In this document: positions 23,547 to 33,359 of the stretch, in pieces
Layout: each line of letters opens with the position of its first letter
Position numbering within the stretch: the first letter of the stretch is position 1
Assembly: GCF_019802345.1 (NCBI RefSeq)
Contig: NZ_JAINDZ010000001.1
Location: forward strand, 186,001 to 250,000
DNA from: Methylosinus sp. Sm6
GTDB taxonomy: Bacteria > Pseudomonadota > Alphaproteobacteria > Rhizobiales > Beijerinckiaceae
Length of the DNA stretch: 64,000 nucleotides
Reading direction: 5' to 3'
Translations under genes and position numbers: made by a program
Notes under the pieces: model-generated
Told to the model about the DNA's origin: nothing
Database searches by the model: none
The model's input: only the letters and a program-made list of their open reading frames with translations

Positions 23547-24929
23547 ATGCGCTGGCTGCGCTTTCCGGGCCGGTCGATCGCGGCGCGCCTGTTCCTGACG
23601 GCGGCGGCGCTGAGCTCCGCCGTGCTGATGCTCGCGGGGCTCGCGCTCACCGAATATTACCGGGCGACGGCGGAGGACGTGTTCGAGCAGCGGCTCGAGG
23701 TCTATCTGCGCGCCATCGTCGCGGATGTCTCGGAGTCCGGCGAGGACGGCCGCACCGGGCCGGGCCAGCTCGGCGATCCGCAATTCGAGCTGGCGCGCTC
23801 CGGCTGGTATTGGCAGATCACGAGGCTCGACGACGAGAAGCACGAGATCAAGGCCTCGCGCTCGCTGTTCGCGGCGCGCCTCCCAAAACTCGCCGATCTT
23901 CATGTTCCGGCCGAGACCGGCGGGATGCGGCGCGGCGTCGCCGAGGGGCCGGACGGGCGCCCGCTGCGCATCGTCGAGCGCGTCATCGACGTCGGCGATA
24001 TCGGCGTCTATCTCGTGCAGGTGGCGGCGACGACCGAGGAGACCGAGAGCCAGATCGCGCGCTTCCGCTGGTCTTTGATCGTCGCCTTCTCGCTGCTCGC
24101 CATCGCGCTGGCGCTCGGGGCCGCCTTTCAGGTGCGCTTCGGCCTGCGCCCGCTGCGCCTCTTGCAGGGCGAATTGTCGACCATTCGCCGCGGCGAGCGC
24201 GCGCGCATCGAAGGCTCCTATCCGACCGAGATCGCTCCGCTCGCCGAGGAGCTCAATCTGATGATCGCGGCCAATCGCGACATCGTCGAGCGCTCGCGCA
24301 CGCAGGTCGGCAATCTCGCCCATGCGCTGAAGACTCCGCTCAGCGTGATCATCAACGAGGCCGACGCCGCGCCCTCGCCGCTCGCTGGAAAGGTGAGCGA
24401 GCAGGCCAAGGTCATGCGCGACCAGATCGCCTTTTATCTCGAGCGGGCGCGAGCGGCGGCGCGCGCCGGCGCCATCGGCGCGACGACGGAGGCGGCGCCG
24501 GTGGTCGAGGCGTTGCTGCGCACCTTCGGCAAGATCTATGACGAGCGCGGCGTCGCATTTTCCGGCGCCGCGCCGCCCGGCGCGCGCTTTCTCGGCGAGC
24601 GGCAGGATCTCGAGGAGATCGTCGGCAATCTGCTCGACAACGCCGGGAAATGGGCGGCGCGCGAGGTGCGGCTCGAGGTTGCGCTGGAGAGCGGCGCAGC
24701 GGGGCGCAGCGTGCTGGTGGTGACCATAGACGACGATGGGCCGGGCCTCGCGCCGCATCTGCGCGAGCGTGCGGCGGCGCGTGGCCAGCGTCTCGACGAG
24801 ACCAAGCCGGGCTCCGGCCTCGGCCTGTCGATCGTCACCGAGCTCGCCGCCGATTATGGCGGCTCGTTGCGTCTTTCGGAGAGCCCGCTCGGCGGCTTGC
24901 GGGCGCGGGCGCGCCTGCCGGGGCTTTGA
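23547..24929 (+). CDS. Sensor histidine kinase (FeuQ/PhoQ-like)
   Basis: 460 residues. TM1 at about residues 12-35, a periplasmic domain of about 130 residues (E-S-G-E-D-G-R-T...W-Y-W-Q-I-T-R-L-D), TM2 at about 173-195 (LIVAFSLLAIALALGAAF), a HAMP region, and a dimerisation helix with His259 in N-L-A-H-A-L-K-T-P-L. N box G-N-L-L-D-N-A-G-K-W, G1 D-D-D-G-P-G-L and G2 G-S-G-L-G-L-S-I-V are all intact. Partner of the regulator upstream; in rhizobia this system senses membrane or osmotic conditions. Confidence 0.92.
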   Translation: MRWLRFPGRSIAARLFLTAAALSSAVLMLAGLALTEYYRATAEDVFEQRLEVYLRAIVADVSESGEDGRTGPGQLGDPQFELARSGWYWQITRLDDEKHEIKASRSLFAARLPKLADLHVPAETGGMRRGVAEGPDGRPLRIVERVIDVGDIGVYLVQVAATTEETESQIARFRWSLIVAFSLLAIALALGAAFQVRFGLRPLRLLQGELSTIRRGERARIEGSYPTEIAPLAEELNLMIAANRDIVERSRTQVGNLAHALKTPLSVIINEADAAPSPLAGKVSEQAKVMRDQIAFYLERARAAARAGAIGATTEAAPVVEALLRTFGKIYDERGVAFSGAAPPGARFLGERQDLEEIVGNLLDNAGKWAAREVRLEVALESGAAGRSVLVVTIDDDGPGLAPHLRERAAARGQRLDETKPGSGLGLSIVTELAADYGGSLRLSESPLGGLRARARLPGL

Positions 24930-24989
24930 CAGGGCGCGCGCATTTCGTCATCAGGGCTGTGGATGCGCGAGGGAGAGCGGAGGGAGTTC

Positions 24990-25388
24990 ATGAGGTCGAT
25001 CGGCAGATGTTTGGCGGCTTTCGGCCTTCTCGCCGGCGCGGCGGCGCTCGCCGGCTGCAACACCTCCGCCCCCGAATCGGCGAAGGTCGCCGTCGCCGCG
25101 ACGCCGGAGCCGCCCGCGCCGGGCGTCATCGGCTCGGCGATCGGCCGCGAGCTCGACGCGGCCGATCGCGAGACGGCGATCGCCGCGCAGCAGGAGGCGG
25201 TGAGCTCCGGCCAGCGCAGGAGCTGGCGCGGCGCGCATGGCGCCTATGGCTTCATCGAGCCGGCGGCGGAGGACGGGCTCGGCGGCTGCCGCGGCTATAC
25301 GCATAAGGTGTTCATCAACGGCCGCCCGCAACAGGCCAAGGGGCAGGCGTGCAAGCGGCCGGATGGGAGCTATCGCGTCGCGAGCTGA
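24990..25388 (+). CDS. Lipoprotein, 17-kDa surface antigen / RT0821-like
   Basis: 132 residues from ATG 24990. A signal with lipobox (A-L-A-G-C) puts the lipidated Cys near residue 23. The mature part has G-x-I-G-R-E-L-D-A-A-D-R-E-T-A-I-A-A-Q-Q-E-A and C-R-G-Y-T-H-K...G-R-P-Q-Q-A-K-G-Q-A-C-K-R-P-D-G, characteristic of RT0821/Lpp0805 surface proteins. Outer-membrane lipoprotein of unknown role. It runs in the same direction as the two-component operon after a 60-base gap. Confidence 0.8.
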   Translation: MRSIGRCLAAFGLLAGAAALAGCNTSAPESAKVAVAATPEPPAPGVIGSAIGRELDAADRETAIAAQQEAVSSGQRRSWRGAHGAYGFIEPAAEDGLGGCRGYTHKVFINGRPQQAKGQACKRPDGSYRVAS

Positions 25389-25403
25389 CGGCCCCCCGGA
25401 GCG

Positions 25404-26270
25404 TCACGCGGGCATCCGCCCGAAGCCTCCGCTCTCGAAATCGGCGAAAGCCTGACGAAGCTCTTCCTGCGTGTTCATTACGAATGGGCCATGGGCCGCG
25501 ACCGGCTCGCCGAGCGGCGCGCCGGAGAGGATCAGCGCTTTCGCGTCCGTCGCCGCCGCGAGGGAGACGCCGCCGCCGGTGCGATCGAGCAGGACCACCT
25601 CATCGTCACGCGCAGTCGCGGCGCCGCCGATCTCGATCGCGCCCGCCAGCACGACGACGGCGAGCGTATGTCCCTCGGGCAAAACCAGCTCCACATGGCC
25701 GCCGGCCGTGAGGCGAAGGTCCCAGACATCGAGCGGCGTGTAGCTGCGCGCCGGTCCGTCGCGGCCGTCATAGCGGCCGGCGATGACGCGCAACGCGCCC
25801 GCGCCGTTGGGCAGCTCGACGGTCGGAATGTCCTCGGCGCGGATGGCTTGGTAGTGCGGAGCCGCTTTCTTGTGCGCGGCCGGCAGATTGATCCAGAGCT
25901 GCGCCATCTCCATCGCGCCGCCCGCCGCGGTGAAGGCGCGCGAGTGGAACTCGTCGTGCAGCACGCCCGCCGCGGCGGTCATCCACTGCACGTCGCCGGG
26001 GCCGATGACGCCGCCGGCGCCGGTCGAATCGCGATGCTCGACCTCGCCCGAATAGACGATGGTCACGGTCTCGAAGCCGCGATGCGGATGCGGGCCGACG
26101 CCGCGCGGCGTCGTCGCCGGAGCAAACACATGCGGACCGGCGTGGTCGAGCAGCAGAAACGGGCTGATCGGCTCGCCGAAGGCGTGGGGCGAGATCAGCG
26201 AGCGCACCGGAAAGCCGTCGCCGACCCAATGCGCGCGCGGCGCGGAATAGACGCCGAGGATTTTTCTCAT
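25404..26270 (-). CDS. Pirin family protein
   Basis: 288 residues from the ATG at 26270 (RKILGVYSAPRAHWVGDGFPV). Bicupin pirin: F-L-L-L-D-H-A-G-P-H, V-G-P-H-P-H-R-G-F-E-T-V-T with the metal-binding His residues, then H-R-D-S-T-G...G-P-G-D-V-Q-W-M-T-A-A-A-G-V-L-H-D-E-F, and A-Q-L-W-I-N-L-P. Pirins bind iron and some have quercetinase activity; the in vivo role is uncertain. Convergent with the lipoprotein gene. Confidence 0.9.
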   Translation of the reverse strand: MRKILGVYSAPRAHWVGDGFPVRSLISPHAFGEPISPFLLLDHAGPHVFAPATTPRGVGPHPHRGFETVTIVYSGEVEHRDSTGAGGVIGPGDVQWMTAAAGVLHDEFHSRAFTAAGGAMEMAQLWINLPAAHKKAAPHYQAIRAEDIPTVELPNGAGALRVIAGRYDGRDGPARSYTPLDVWDLRLTAGGHVELVLPEGHTLAVVVLAGAIEIGGAATARDDEVVLLDRTGGGVSLAAATDAKALILSGAPLGEPVAAHGPFVMNTQEELRQAFADFESGGFGRMPA

Positions 26271-26357
26271 CGCTGTTCTCCTTCTGCGGCCACGCCCGCG
26301 GAGTCGGAACGTCGATCGCGAGAAATCGAAGATATGGCTTCGTTGCTCTCGCGCAAT

Positions 26358-26443
26358 TGGTGCGGACGGCGGGGATCGAACCCGCATGGGCATGGCCCGA
26401 GGGATTTTAAGTCCCTTGCGTCTACCGGTTCCGCCACGTCCGC
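26358..26443 (-). tRNA. tRNA-Leu(UAA)
   Basis: Minus-strand cloverleaf with acceptor GCGGACG / CGTCCGC, anticodon loop C-T-T-A-A-A-A (anticodon TAA), a long variable arm (CGGGCCATGCCCATG region), T-loop GGTTCGATCC and encoded CCA at 26358-26360. Confidence 0.95.
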
Positions 26444-26771
26444 ACTTGTTTCTCCTTCAGTCCACTCGGAGATCGCGACCTCGAGACGTCCTGACGGTTC
26501 GCTTCTGATAGCTCAGCGTGCTTTTCTCGGCAAACCTCGCGAAGCGGCCTCTTTGAAATGAGCCGATGCCGGGCCGTGTCCGAGCAACTGTCTCTCACGG
26601 CTCGAATGCGCGGCGCGCGAAGGTCGGGGCGGGCGATTGAAATCGTGGATTATCCCCACGATTTGTGGGATGGCCGTTCACGCGTCGTCAATTTTGGTCG
26701 AGTAGCGTCGAGGCTCGACCCTGTTTTGCGTAGTGGCGGCCGAGCCTTGACTCGTCAGGAAGGCAAGTCCT
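26444..26771. other. 328-base gap, no gene seen
   Basis: Between tRNA-Leu and a small plus-strand gene. It holds short open frames without recognisable motifs. AGGAAGGC near 26757 is the ribosome site of the next gene. Confidence 0.5.
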
Positions 26772-27056
26772 ATGAAAAAGAGTCCGACGAGTCGTCGGCA
26801 GAGAAAAGGGCTGCCTTCGATGCGTAATTTCGATCAAAACGATAAACATCCATTCGCCGGCGCCTTTCTGAAGGGCTTTATTTCCGGCTTCACGTCTCCG
26901 CTGACGCTTTTTTCGGCGGGGCCGTCCGTCCCTGGTGGATTTTCCGCGAGCAATCGTTCGAGCGTCGCGGCGTCGTTTCGGTCGGTGGGCAACGCCTTGA
27001 CCCACAGCACGCTCAGGAGCGTCGACGACCGTGACCGAACATCTGGAAGAAGATAA
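26772..27056 (+). CDS. Small hypothetical protein preceding a DUF2335 gene
   Basis: 94 residues (ATG 26772, or 78 residues from ATG 26820). The central stretch F-A-G-A-F-L-K-G-F-I-S-G-F-T-S-P-L-T-L-F-S is hydrophobic with Gly/Phe pattern and could insert in a membrane; the rest is Ser/Arg-rich. The 3' end overlaps the GTG of the DUF2335 gene by 26 bases, suggesting coupled translation. I do not know the family. Confidence 0.5.
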   Translation: MKKSPTSRRQRKGLPSMRNFDQNDKHPFAGAFLKGFISGFTSPLTLFSAGPSVPGGFSASNRSSVAASFRSVGNALTHSTLRSVDDRDRTSGRR

Positions 27057-27624
27057 CGGGGTTCACCTGCCGGCGCCGTCTCAAATCGTTCCAGAGGTCG
27101 AAAGGCTCGTCGCAGACGAACTGCCCGAAGAATTCAAGGATCTACCTGAATCGGTCAAGAAAGAAACCGTTCGCAAGGTCAGCGTAACGGCGATCAAGGC
27201 CTCTATTTCCTCTTGGGAGAGCGACGGATATCCGCCGCCTGCGATCCTCGAGGAATATGAGAGGTTTTCGCCGGGGTTCGCGCAAAAAGTGATCCGAATG
27301 GCGGAGGACGAGCTGAAGCATAGCCAGTCGATGGAGGTGAGGGCTGCTCAATATTTCTCTCGTGGCCAATGGATGGGCTTCGTTTTGGCGTTCATCGTTT
27401 TGACCGGATCAATATGGCTCATCTCGATCGGAAAGGAAGCGACCGGCGGCTTGCTCGCCGGGGCGGTCGTCCTTCCTCTGATCGGCATGTTCATACGAGG
27501 CCAGCTGAACATCGGCGACGTCTCTAGCTCCAATAGCTCTATCGCCACAGTAGACGACGACGCGATCAAGAAAGCGACACGCTCGAAAAAGCGAGCCAAG
27601 GGCGCCAAGAGCAGGGTGCGATAG
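27031..27624 (+). CDS. DUF2335 membrane protein
   Basis: 197 residues from a GTG. The N-terminal half is acidic and helical. The DUF2335 core is P-P-P-A-I-L-E-E-Y-E-R-F-S-P-G-F-A-Q-K-V-I-R-M-A-E-D-E, followed by R-G-Q-W-M-G and two TM helices (FVLAFIVLTGSIWLISIG and GGLLAGAVVLPLIGMFI). The C-terminus is basic (K-K-A-T-R-S-K-K-R). Function unknown; such genes are often on mobile DNA. GC is lower than in the flanking genes. Confidence 0.75.
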   Translation: MTEHLEEDNGVHLPAPSQIVPEVERLVADELPEEFKDLPESVKKETVRKVSVTAIKASISSWESDGYPPPAILEEYERFSPGFAQKVIRMAEDELKHSQSMEVRAAQYFSRGQWMGFVLAFIVLTGSIWLISIGKEATGGLLAGAVVLPLIGMFIRGQLNIGDVSSSNSSIATVDDDAIKKATRSKKRAKGAKSRVR

Positions 27625-27752
27625 AAGCCCCCACTCGGCCTGAAGGCGCGAGAGCTGCTCCAGCCGTACCTGTCCGCAAGCGGACCATGCAATGGCGCCG
27701 TCCTGCCAGATATTGCGATTGACCGCTCGCGGAAAACTCGCCTAGTACCTCC

Positions 27753-29795
27753 ATGACCTCTTCGATCCTCGCCCTGCAACCCGCCAAGCCCCTGTTCTCC
27801 TATCGGAAACATTGGGCGCATCGGTTCGGCGTCGCGCCTTTTCTGCCCATGTCGCGGGCGGAGATGGAGGCGCTCGGCTGGGATTCCTGCGATGTGATTC
27901 TGGTCACGGGCGACGCTTATATCGATCATCCGAGCTTCGGCATGGCGATCGTCGGGCGTCTGCTGGAGGCGCAGGGCTTTCGCGTCGGCGTCATCGCACA
28001 GCCCGATTGGCGCGACGCCTCCGCCTTCGAGGCGCTGGGAAAGCCCAATCTCTTCTTCGGCGTCACCAGCGGCAATATGGATTCGATGGTCAACCGCTAT
28101 ACGTCGGACCGTCGCCTGCGCCACAATGATTCCTACACGCCGGGCGGCGAGGGCGGAAAGCGGCCGGATCGCGCCGTCATCGTCTATGCGCAGCGCTGCC
28201 GCGAGGCTTTTCCCGGCGCGCCGATCGTGCTCGGCGGGATCGAGGCGTCGCTGCGCCGCATCGCCCATTATGATTATTGGTCGGACAAGGTGCGGCGCTC
28301 GATCCTGCTCGACGCCAAGGCCGATCTCCTGCTCTATGGCAACGCCGAGCGCGCGCTGGTCGAGGTCGCGCATCGGCTCGCCAAGCGCGGACTCGATCAG
28401 GATTTTTTTGATATTCGCGGTCTCGCTCTGCTGCGCGAGCGGACGCCGGACGGCTGGACCGAAGCCTCGGCCGAGGATCTGGACAGTCCCGACGAGGGCC
28501 GCACGCGGGCTGCCGGCGACATCGTCATCCGCCTGCCGTCCTGCGAGCAGGTTTCGCGCGATGTGGAAAGCTATGCGCGCGCGTCGCGCGTGCTGCACAA
28601 GGAGAGCAATCCGGGCAATGCGCGGCCGCTGACGCAGCGTCATGGCGACAAGGATGTATGGCTGACCGCGCCGCCCATTCCGCTGACCATGGCGGAGATG
28701 GACGCCGTCTATGACCTGCCTTTCGCGCGCGCGCCGCATCCCTCCTATGAGGGCGCCAAGATTCCCGCCTGGGAGATGATCCGCCATTCGGTGACGATCA
28801 TGCGCGGCTGCTTCGGCGGCTGCTCCTTCTGCTCCATCACCGAGCACGAGGGGCGCATCATCCAGTCGCGCTCCGAAGCGTCGATCCTGCGCGAGATCGA
28901 GGTCATTCGCGACAAGACGGAGGGATTTACCGGCATTATTTCCGATATCGGCGGGCCGACCGCGAATATGTATCGCCTGGCGTGCCGGGATAAAGAGACG
29001 GAGGCGCTGTGCCGGCGGCCGTCCTGCGTCTATCCCGATGTCTGCAAGAATCTCGACACGAGCCATGACGCCCTGATTCAGCTCTATCGCAAGGCGCGCG
29101 CCATTCCGGGCGTGAAGAAGGTGATGGTGGCCTCGGGCGTGCGCTACGATCTCGCCGTGAAGAGCCCGGCCTATATTCGCGAGCTGGTCGAGCATCATGT
29201 CGGCGGCTATCTGAAGATCGCGCCCGAGCACACCGAGAGCGGACCGCTGTCGAAGATGATGAAGCCGGGCATCGGCTCCTATGACCGCTTCAAGCAATTG
29301 TTCGACGCGGCGGCGCGGGCGGCGAAGAAGGAATATTACCTCATTCCCTATTTCATCGCCGCGCATCCGGGCACCAGCGACGAAGACATGATGCATTTGG
29401 CGTTGTGGCTGAAGCGCAACAAATATCGCGCCGATCAGGTGCAGACCTTCCTGCCGTCGCCGATGGCGCTGTCGACGGCCATGTATCACTCGGGCTTCGA
29501 TCCTTTAAAGCCGGTGCGGCGCGGCGCGTCGGAGCGCGTGGACGCGGTGAAGGGCCTGCGCCAGCGCCGGCTGCACAAGGCGTTCCTGCGCTATCATGAT
29601 CCCGAGAACTGGCCGATGCTGCGCGAGGCGCTGAAGGCGATGGGCCGCGCCGATCTGATCGGCCCCGGCAAGCATCAGCTGGTGCCCGGCTGGCAGCCCA
29701 AGGGCGCGGGCAAGGCGGGGGAGGGACGCCGCGTCGAGCATCCTGCGCGGGCTGCGCGCGGCGGGCGCAAGTTTCTGACGAAGGGCGTCGGCTGA
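27753..29795 (+). CDS. ygiQ: YgiQ family radical SAM protein
   Basis: 680 residues. N-terminal YgiQ domain ([45 protein letters not shown]). Radical SAM CX3CX2C at Cys353, Cys357 and Cys360 ([10 protein letters not shown]), then [12 protein letters not shown] and a second Cys group [12 protein letters not shown]. The C-terminus is basic and Gly-rich. A highly conserved SAM enzyme whose exact substrate is not established. Full length. Confidence 0.95.
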   Translation: MTSSILALQPAKPLFSYRKHWAHRFGVAPFLPMSRAEMEALGWDSCDVILVTGDAYIDHPSFGMAIVGRLLEAQGFRVGVIAQPDWRDASAFEALGKPNLFFGVTSGNMDSMVNRYTSDRRLRHNDSYTPGGEGGKRPDRAVIVYAQRCREAFPGAPIVLGGIEASLRRIAHYDYWSDKVRRSILLDAKADLLLYGNAERALVEVAHRLAKRGLDQDFFDIRGLALLRERTPDGWTEASAEDLDSPDEGRTRAAGDIVIRLPSCEQVSRDVESYARASRVLHKESNPGNARPLTQRHGDKDVWLTAPPIPLTMAEMDAVYDLPFARAPHPSYEGAKIPAWEMIRHSVTIMRGCFGGCSFCSITEHEGRIIQSRSEASILREIEVIRDKTEGFTGIISDIGGPTANMYRLACRDKETEALCRRPSCVYPDVCKNLDTSHDALIQLYRKARAIPGVKKVMVASGVRYDLAVKSPAYIRELVEHHVGGYLKIAPEHTESGPLSKMMKPGIGSYDRFKQLFDAAARAAKKEYYLIPYFIAAHPGTSDEDMMHLALWLKRNKYRADQVQTFLPSPMALSTAMYHSGFDPLKPVRRGASERVDAVKGLRQRRLHKAFLRYHDPENWPMLREALKAMGRADLIGPGKHQLVPGWQPKGAGKAGEGRRVEHPARAARGGRKFLTKGVG

Positions 29796-29837
29796 CCGCT
29801 GGTCCGGGCGCCGTCGCATTGCGCTCGAAGGTCGCCG

Positions 29838-31271
29838 CTACGAAGCGCCGTCTCGAATGGCCAGCTTGTAGAACGCCTTGCGCTCGCCGTTCTGCGTTCG
29901 CGGAAATTCGACGAGCGGCGTGGCGCCGATCGCGCGCAGACTATCGCTGTCGGCTTCGGAATAAATGAGGAGCTCGCCGCCGAGCGTCTTTGCCGCCTCG
30001 CGCGCGAGAGCGGCGAGCGCGCGTGAGTCCTCGCGCGGCTCGGCGCGATAGTTCCAGGTCTCGAATTTTGCCACGCGGCCAGTCTGCAGATTGAAATAGG
30101 GCGCGTCGAGCCGGGCCGAGAGATCGATGCCGTTCCAGCCCGGATAGGCGGCGATCATCCGCCGGTCGAGACGGTTGGAGATCAGCCATTGCGCCGCCAT
30201 GTCGCCGCCGGAGAAGGGCGCCGTGAGCGCGCCGGCGGAGAAGATCAGCCCGGCGAGGGACAGCGCGGCGATCCATGCGCGCGCGACGAGGCCGGGCTTC
30301 TCGCCATGGTCTTCCGCGGCGATCCACAGCAGCGCGACCAGCAATAGCGTCCAGAGGCCCACATGGCGGCCATAGGCCGGATAGACGAGGGTCGAGAGCG
30401 AGAGGATGACGCCGTAGAAGCCGAGCCAGATCGCCGCATGGCGCGGACGCGAGGCGAGCGCCGCGGCGCCGAGCACGGCGGCGGCGGCGCCGAGCCACAG
30501 GCTCGCCGGCGCGGCGAGGCCGATGCCCCACAGGCGCAGGCCCGGCAGCACCGACGCCGAGGCCCAGTGGAGCGCCATCATGAGATTCATCAGCGCTTCG
30601 GGAAGCGGCGAGACTGCCGGCCTGGCGTCGGGCGCCGGCCACATGGTCGCGAGCGCCGCGACGCAGGCCGCCGTCCAGAGGGCGAAGCCGGCGATGAAAC
30701 GGGCGTCGATTCGCGGCCAGGTCTCGCGCCGATCGCCGAGGAAGGGCGTCGCGACGAGGACGCCGGACAGCAGCATCAGATGCAGCGAGACATTGGCCAT
30801 CAGCGCCAGGATCGCCCAGCGCCACCCGCTCGCGCGCAGCGCCAGAAAGGCGAACAGCAGCAGCGCGCCGAGCCCGTAGGAGCGCGCGATCACGCCATAT
30901 TCGAACAGGAGAAAATAGCTCGTCAGCAGCGAGAGCCGCAGCCAGGGGCCGAAAGGCGCGCGGAACCAGATGATCCAGTCCGTGGCGAGCGCGATGGGCA
31001 GCTGAACGAGCTTCAGCGCGACGAGCGATGGCGCGATCAGCGCGGCGCCCCGAAGAAGAAGATGCCAGAGCGCCGGATGGCCTTCGTAATGCAACGAGGC
31101 GAAGAGATCGGAAAGGCGCGGTTGCGTCGCCAGCAGATAGGCCTGAGCTTCGTCTCGCCAGGCGACATGAGCGAGGACGAGCCAGGCTTGCAGCGCGATC
31201 ACGACGCCGGCGAGCGCCGACGGCAGGGCCTCTGCCTGACGGCCGGCGAAGGAGGAACGAATATCGCGCAT
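29838..31271 (-). CDS. Polytopic membrane protein, GT-C glycosyltransferase-like
   Basis: 477 residues with about ten hydrophobic segments. The first lumenal loop has H-V-A-W-R-D-E-A-Q-A-Y-L-L-A and then H-Y-E-G-H-P-A-L-W-H-L-L-L, the acidic and His motifs typical of GT-C enzymes that use lipid-linked sugars. A soluble C-terminal tail of about 90 residues follows. It would act in the inner membrane with its active site facing the periplasm; donor and acceptor are unknown. The downstream stop is near the convergent ygiQ gene. Confidence 0.68.
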   Translation of the reverse strand: MRDIRSSFAGRQAEALPSALAGVVIALQAWLVLAHVAWRDEAQAYLLATQPRLSDLFASLHYEGHPALWHLLLRGAALIAPSLVALKLVQLPIALATDWIIWFRAPFGPWLRLSLLTSYFLLFEYGVIARSYGLGALLLFAFLALRASGWRWAILALMANVSLHLMLLSGVLVATPFLGDRRETWPRIDARFIAGFALWTAACVAALATMWPAPDARPAVSPLPEALMNLMMALHWASASVLPGLRLWGIGLAAPASLWLGAAAAVLGAAALASRPRHAAIWLGFYGVILSLSTLVYPAYGRHVGLWTLLLVALLWIAAEDHGEKPGLVARAWIAALSLAGLIFSAGALTAPFSGGDMAAQWLISNRLDRRMIAAYPGWNGIDLSARLDAPYFNLQTGRVAKFETWNYRAEPREDSRALAALAREAAKTLGGELLIYSEADSDSLRAIGATPLVEFPRTQNGERKAFYKLAIRDGAS

Positions 31272-31297
31272 GAAAATCCTGCGAGAACGACGAGAGC

Positions 31298-31792
31298 TCA
31301 GGCTCCGCTCTTCGAAATCGGCGCCTGAAACGAGAGCCCCGTGTCCCAGGGAAAGAAGATCCAGGTGTCCTGCGACACCTCGGTGACGAAAGTGTCGACC
31401 ATCGGCCGCCCCTGCGGCTTGGCGTAGACGGTCGCGAAATGCGCCTTGGGCAGCAGGGCGCGCACAGCCTTGGCCGTCGCGCCGGTGTCGACGAGATCGT
31501 CGATGACCAGCACCTCCTCGCTCGGACGAGAGAGGATCGTCTCCGAGAGAGGCTTCAGCACGACGACCTCGCCGCGCTGGTTCTCCTCATGATAGCTGGC
31601 GACGCAGATCGTATCGATGACGCGGATGCCGAGCTCGCGCGCGACGACGCCGGCCGGCACCAGCCCGCCGCGCGTGACCGCGACGATCGCCGAGAAGCCG
31701 CCGAGCGCCGACAGGCGCCAGGCGAGCGCGCGCGCATCGCGGTGGAAGGCGTCCCAGGAGACGGGAAAGGCCTTTTGGTCGCTCGGCGTCAT
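31298..31792 (-). CDS. gpt: Xanthine-guanine phosphoribosyltransferase
   Basis: 164 residues. PRPP-binding motif [13 protein letters not shown] near residues 92-104, and the early [10 protein letters not shown] segment of Gpt enzymes. It makes XMP/GMP from xanthine or guanine and PRPP (purine salvage). It sits six bases downstream of the CinA-like gene on the same strand, probably co-transcribed. Confidence 0.93.
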   Translation of the reverse strand: MTPSDQKAFPVSWDAFHRDARALAWRLSALGGFSAIVAVTRGGLVPAGVVARELGIRVIDTICVASYHEENQRGEVVVLKPLSETILSRPSEEVLVIDDLVDTGATAKAVRALLPKAHFATVYAKPQGRPMVDTFVTEVSQDTWIFFPWDTGLSFQAPISKSGA

Positions 31793-31798
31793 GGTCCC

Positions 31799-32551
31799 TC
31801 AGATCAGCGTTCTGTCTCCGGCAAGGCGCGCGATCAGCGCCTGCGCTTCCTGCGTCGCCCGCTCGAGCTCGCCGGCGTCGCGGCTGCGCAGCACGATCTG
31901 ATTGCGCACGCCGGCGCTCGAGAAGGAGGGATAGGAGCCGACGGTTACTTTTTCGTGCGCCTTGGCGATCGCCTCGAGATCGGCCGCGTAGCGACCCTCC
32001 GGAATGTCATGGGCGTCGAGAGTTGCGACCAGCACTTTCGCGCCTTTGGCGATATGCTCGGCCGCCGCGTCCAGCATGGCCTGCATGATGACCGGCACGC
32101 CCGCCATGACGAAAACATTGCCGATCATGAAGCCGGGCGCCTTGGAGATGGCGTTCTCGATCAGCGTCGCCCCGGCCGGGATGCGCGCCATGCGCCGGCG
32201 CGCCGGATTGAGCTCGGCGAGCGGAATGCGCTCGAGCAACATGGCGAGCGCCCGCTCGTCTTCGCCGATCGCGACGCCGAAGGCCTTGGCGACGGCGTCG
32301 GCGGTGATGTCGTCGTGAGTCGGGCCGATGCCGCCGGTGGTGAAGACATAAGTGTAGCGGTGCCGCAGCGCGTCGAGCGCGGCGACGATCTCCGCCTCGA
32401 CGTCCGGCACGACGCGGATCTCGCGCAGATCGACGCCGAGCCCGGCGAGATAGCGCGCGATATAGCAAGAGTTCTGGTCCTGGGTGCGGCCAGAGAGGAT
32501 TTCGTCGCCGATGACGAGCACGGCGGCGGTTATGTCGGCGTTCTGCTCCAT
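31799..32551 (-). CDS. CinA-like molybdopterin-binding domain protein
   Basis: 250 residues from ATG 32551 (MEQNADITAAVLVIGDEIL). Conserved A-A-V-L-V-I-G-D-E-I-L-S-G-R-T-Q-D-Q-N, T-T-G-G-I-G-P-T-H-D-D-I-T and M-A-G-V-P-V-I-M-Q-A-M-L. Only the N-terminal MoCF-type half of CinA is present (no NMN-deamidase half), as in the COG1058 nucleotide-processing family. Shares an operon with gpt; divergent from the yggT gene. Confidence 0.88.
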   Translation of the reverse strand: MEQNADITAAVLVIGDEILSGRTQDQNSCYIARYLAGLGVDLREIRVVPDVEAEIVAALDALRHRYTYVFTTGGIGPTHDDITADAVAKAFGVAIGEDERALAMLLERIPLAELNPARRRMARIPAGATLIENAISKAPGFMIGNVFVMAGVPVIMQAMLDAAAEHIAKGAKVLVATLDAHDIPEGRYAADLEAIAKAHEKVTVGSYPSFSSAGVRNQIVLRSRDAGELERATQEAQALIARLAGDRTLI

Positions 32552-32728
32552 CCGGCCGCTCCGCTGTCTTTGGGAAAGATTAGGACAGGCTGGGGCCGAA
32601 CGCCAGCAGGCTGCGCGGCAACCGCCTCGCCTCGCCCCGGCGGCGCGGCGGTCGGATCCGTCCCCGCCATCCCGGGGATTGCGGCGGGGCGGCAGGAAGG
32701 CTAGACAGTCGCCAGCTCGATCGGTGGA

Positions 32729-33025
32729 ATGCGCAAAATGCAATATGCCGTGGTCAATCTTCTCTTCACGATCATCGATCTCTATTGGTGGGTGGTCATC
32801 GCCATGGCGATCATGTCCTGGCTGATCGCCTTCGATGTGGTGAACACCCGCTCGCAGGTGGTCTATTCGCTGTGGAACGCGCTCAACGCGCTGACCGAGC
32901 CGGTGCTGCGGCCGCTCCGCAATCTGCTGCCGAGCCTCGGAGGATTGGACATTTCCCCGATCATCCTACTGCTCGCGCTGCAGTTTTTGCGCAATCTGAT
33001 CGCCGGCGCGCTCGTTTCCGGGTGA
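32729..33025 (+). CDS. YggT family membrane protein
   Basis: 98 residues with two TM helices (residues about 5-28 and 70-90). W-W-V-V-I-A-M-A-I-M-S-W-L-I-A-F and E-P-V-L-R-P-L-R-N-L-L-P-S-L-G-G-L-D-I-S-P-I are YggT signatures. The family is linked to osmotic or membrane integrity; the mechanism is unknown. One base before the DUF167 gene, the usual yggT-yggU pair. Confidence 0.92.
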   Translation: MRKMQYAVVNLLFTIIDLYWWVVIAMAIMSWLIAFDVVNTRSQVVYSLWNALNALTEPVLRPLRNLLPSLGGLDISPIILLLALQFLRNLIAGALVSG

Positions 33026-33026
33026 T

Positions 33027-33356
33027 ATGAGCGATCCGAAAGCCTGGAGCGTCGAAGGGGAAGGGGTGGCCCTCTGGGTGCGCCTCACGCCCAAGGGCGG
33101 ACGGGACGCGCTCGCCGGGGTCGAGACGCTCGCCGACGGCCGCGCCGTTCTAAAGGCGAGGGTACGCGCGGCGCCCGAGGACGGGCGCGCCAATGAGGCG
33201 CTGGTCGCGCTCATCGCCGCAGCGCTCGGCGCGCCGAAGCGGTCGGTGCAGATCGCTTCGGGCCATACGGCGCGGCTCAAGAAGCTGTTCATCGCGGGCG
33301 ATCCCGCTTCCCTGGTCGCGGCGCTGGAGAAGTCCGGCGCGAAAAACGATGGTTGA
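33027..33356 (+). CDS. DUF167 (YggU) family protein
   Basis: 109 residues. V-R-L-T-P-K-G-G-R-D-A, K-A-R-V-R-A-A-P-E-D-G-R-A-N-E-A-L and V-Q-I-A-S-G-H-T-A-R-L-K define DUF167. Small alpha/beta protein, function unknown, conserved partner of YggT. The next gene follows three bases after its stop. Confidence 0.92.
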   Translation: MSDPKAWSVEGEGVALWVRLTPKGGRDALAGVETLADGRAVLKARVRAAPEDGRANEALVALIAAALGAPKRSVQIASGHTARLKKLFIAGDPASLVAALEKSGAKNDG

Positions 33357-33359
33357 GGC

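Noticed and set aside
27348-29489. Long minus-strand frame opposite ygiQ
   Set aside because: Shadow of the ygiQ codon pattern; no family features and no ribosome site.
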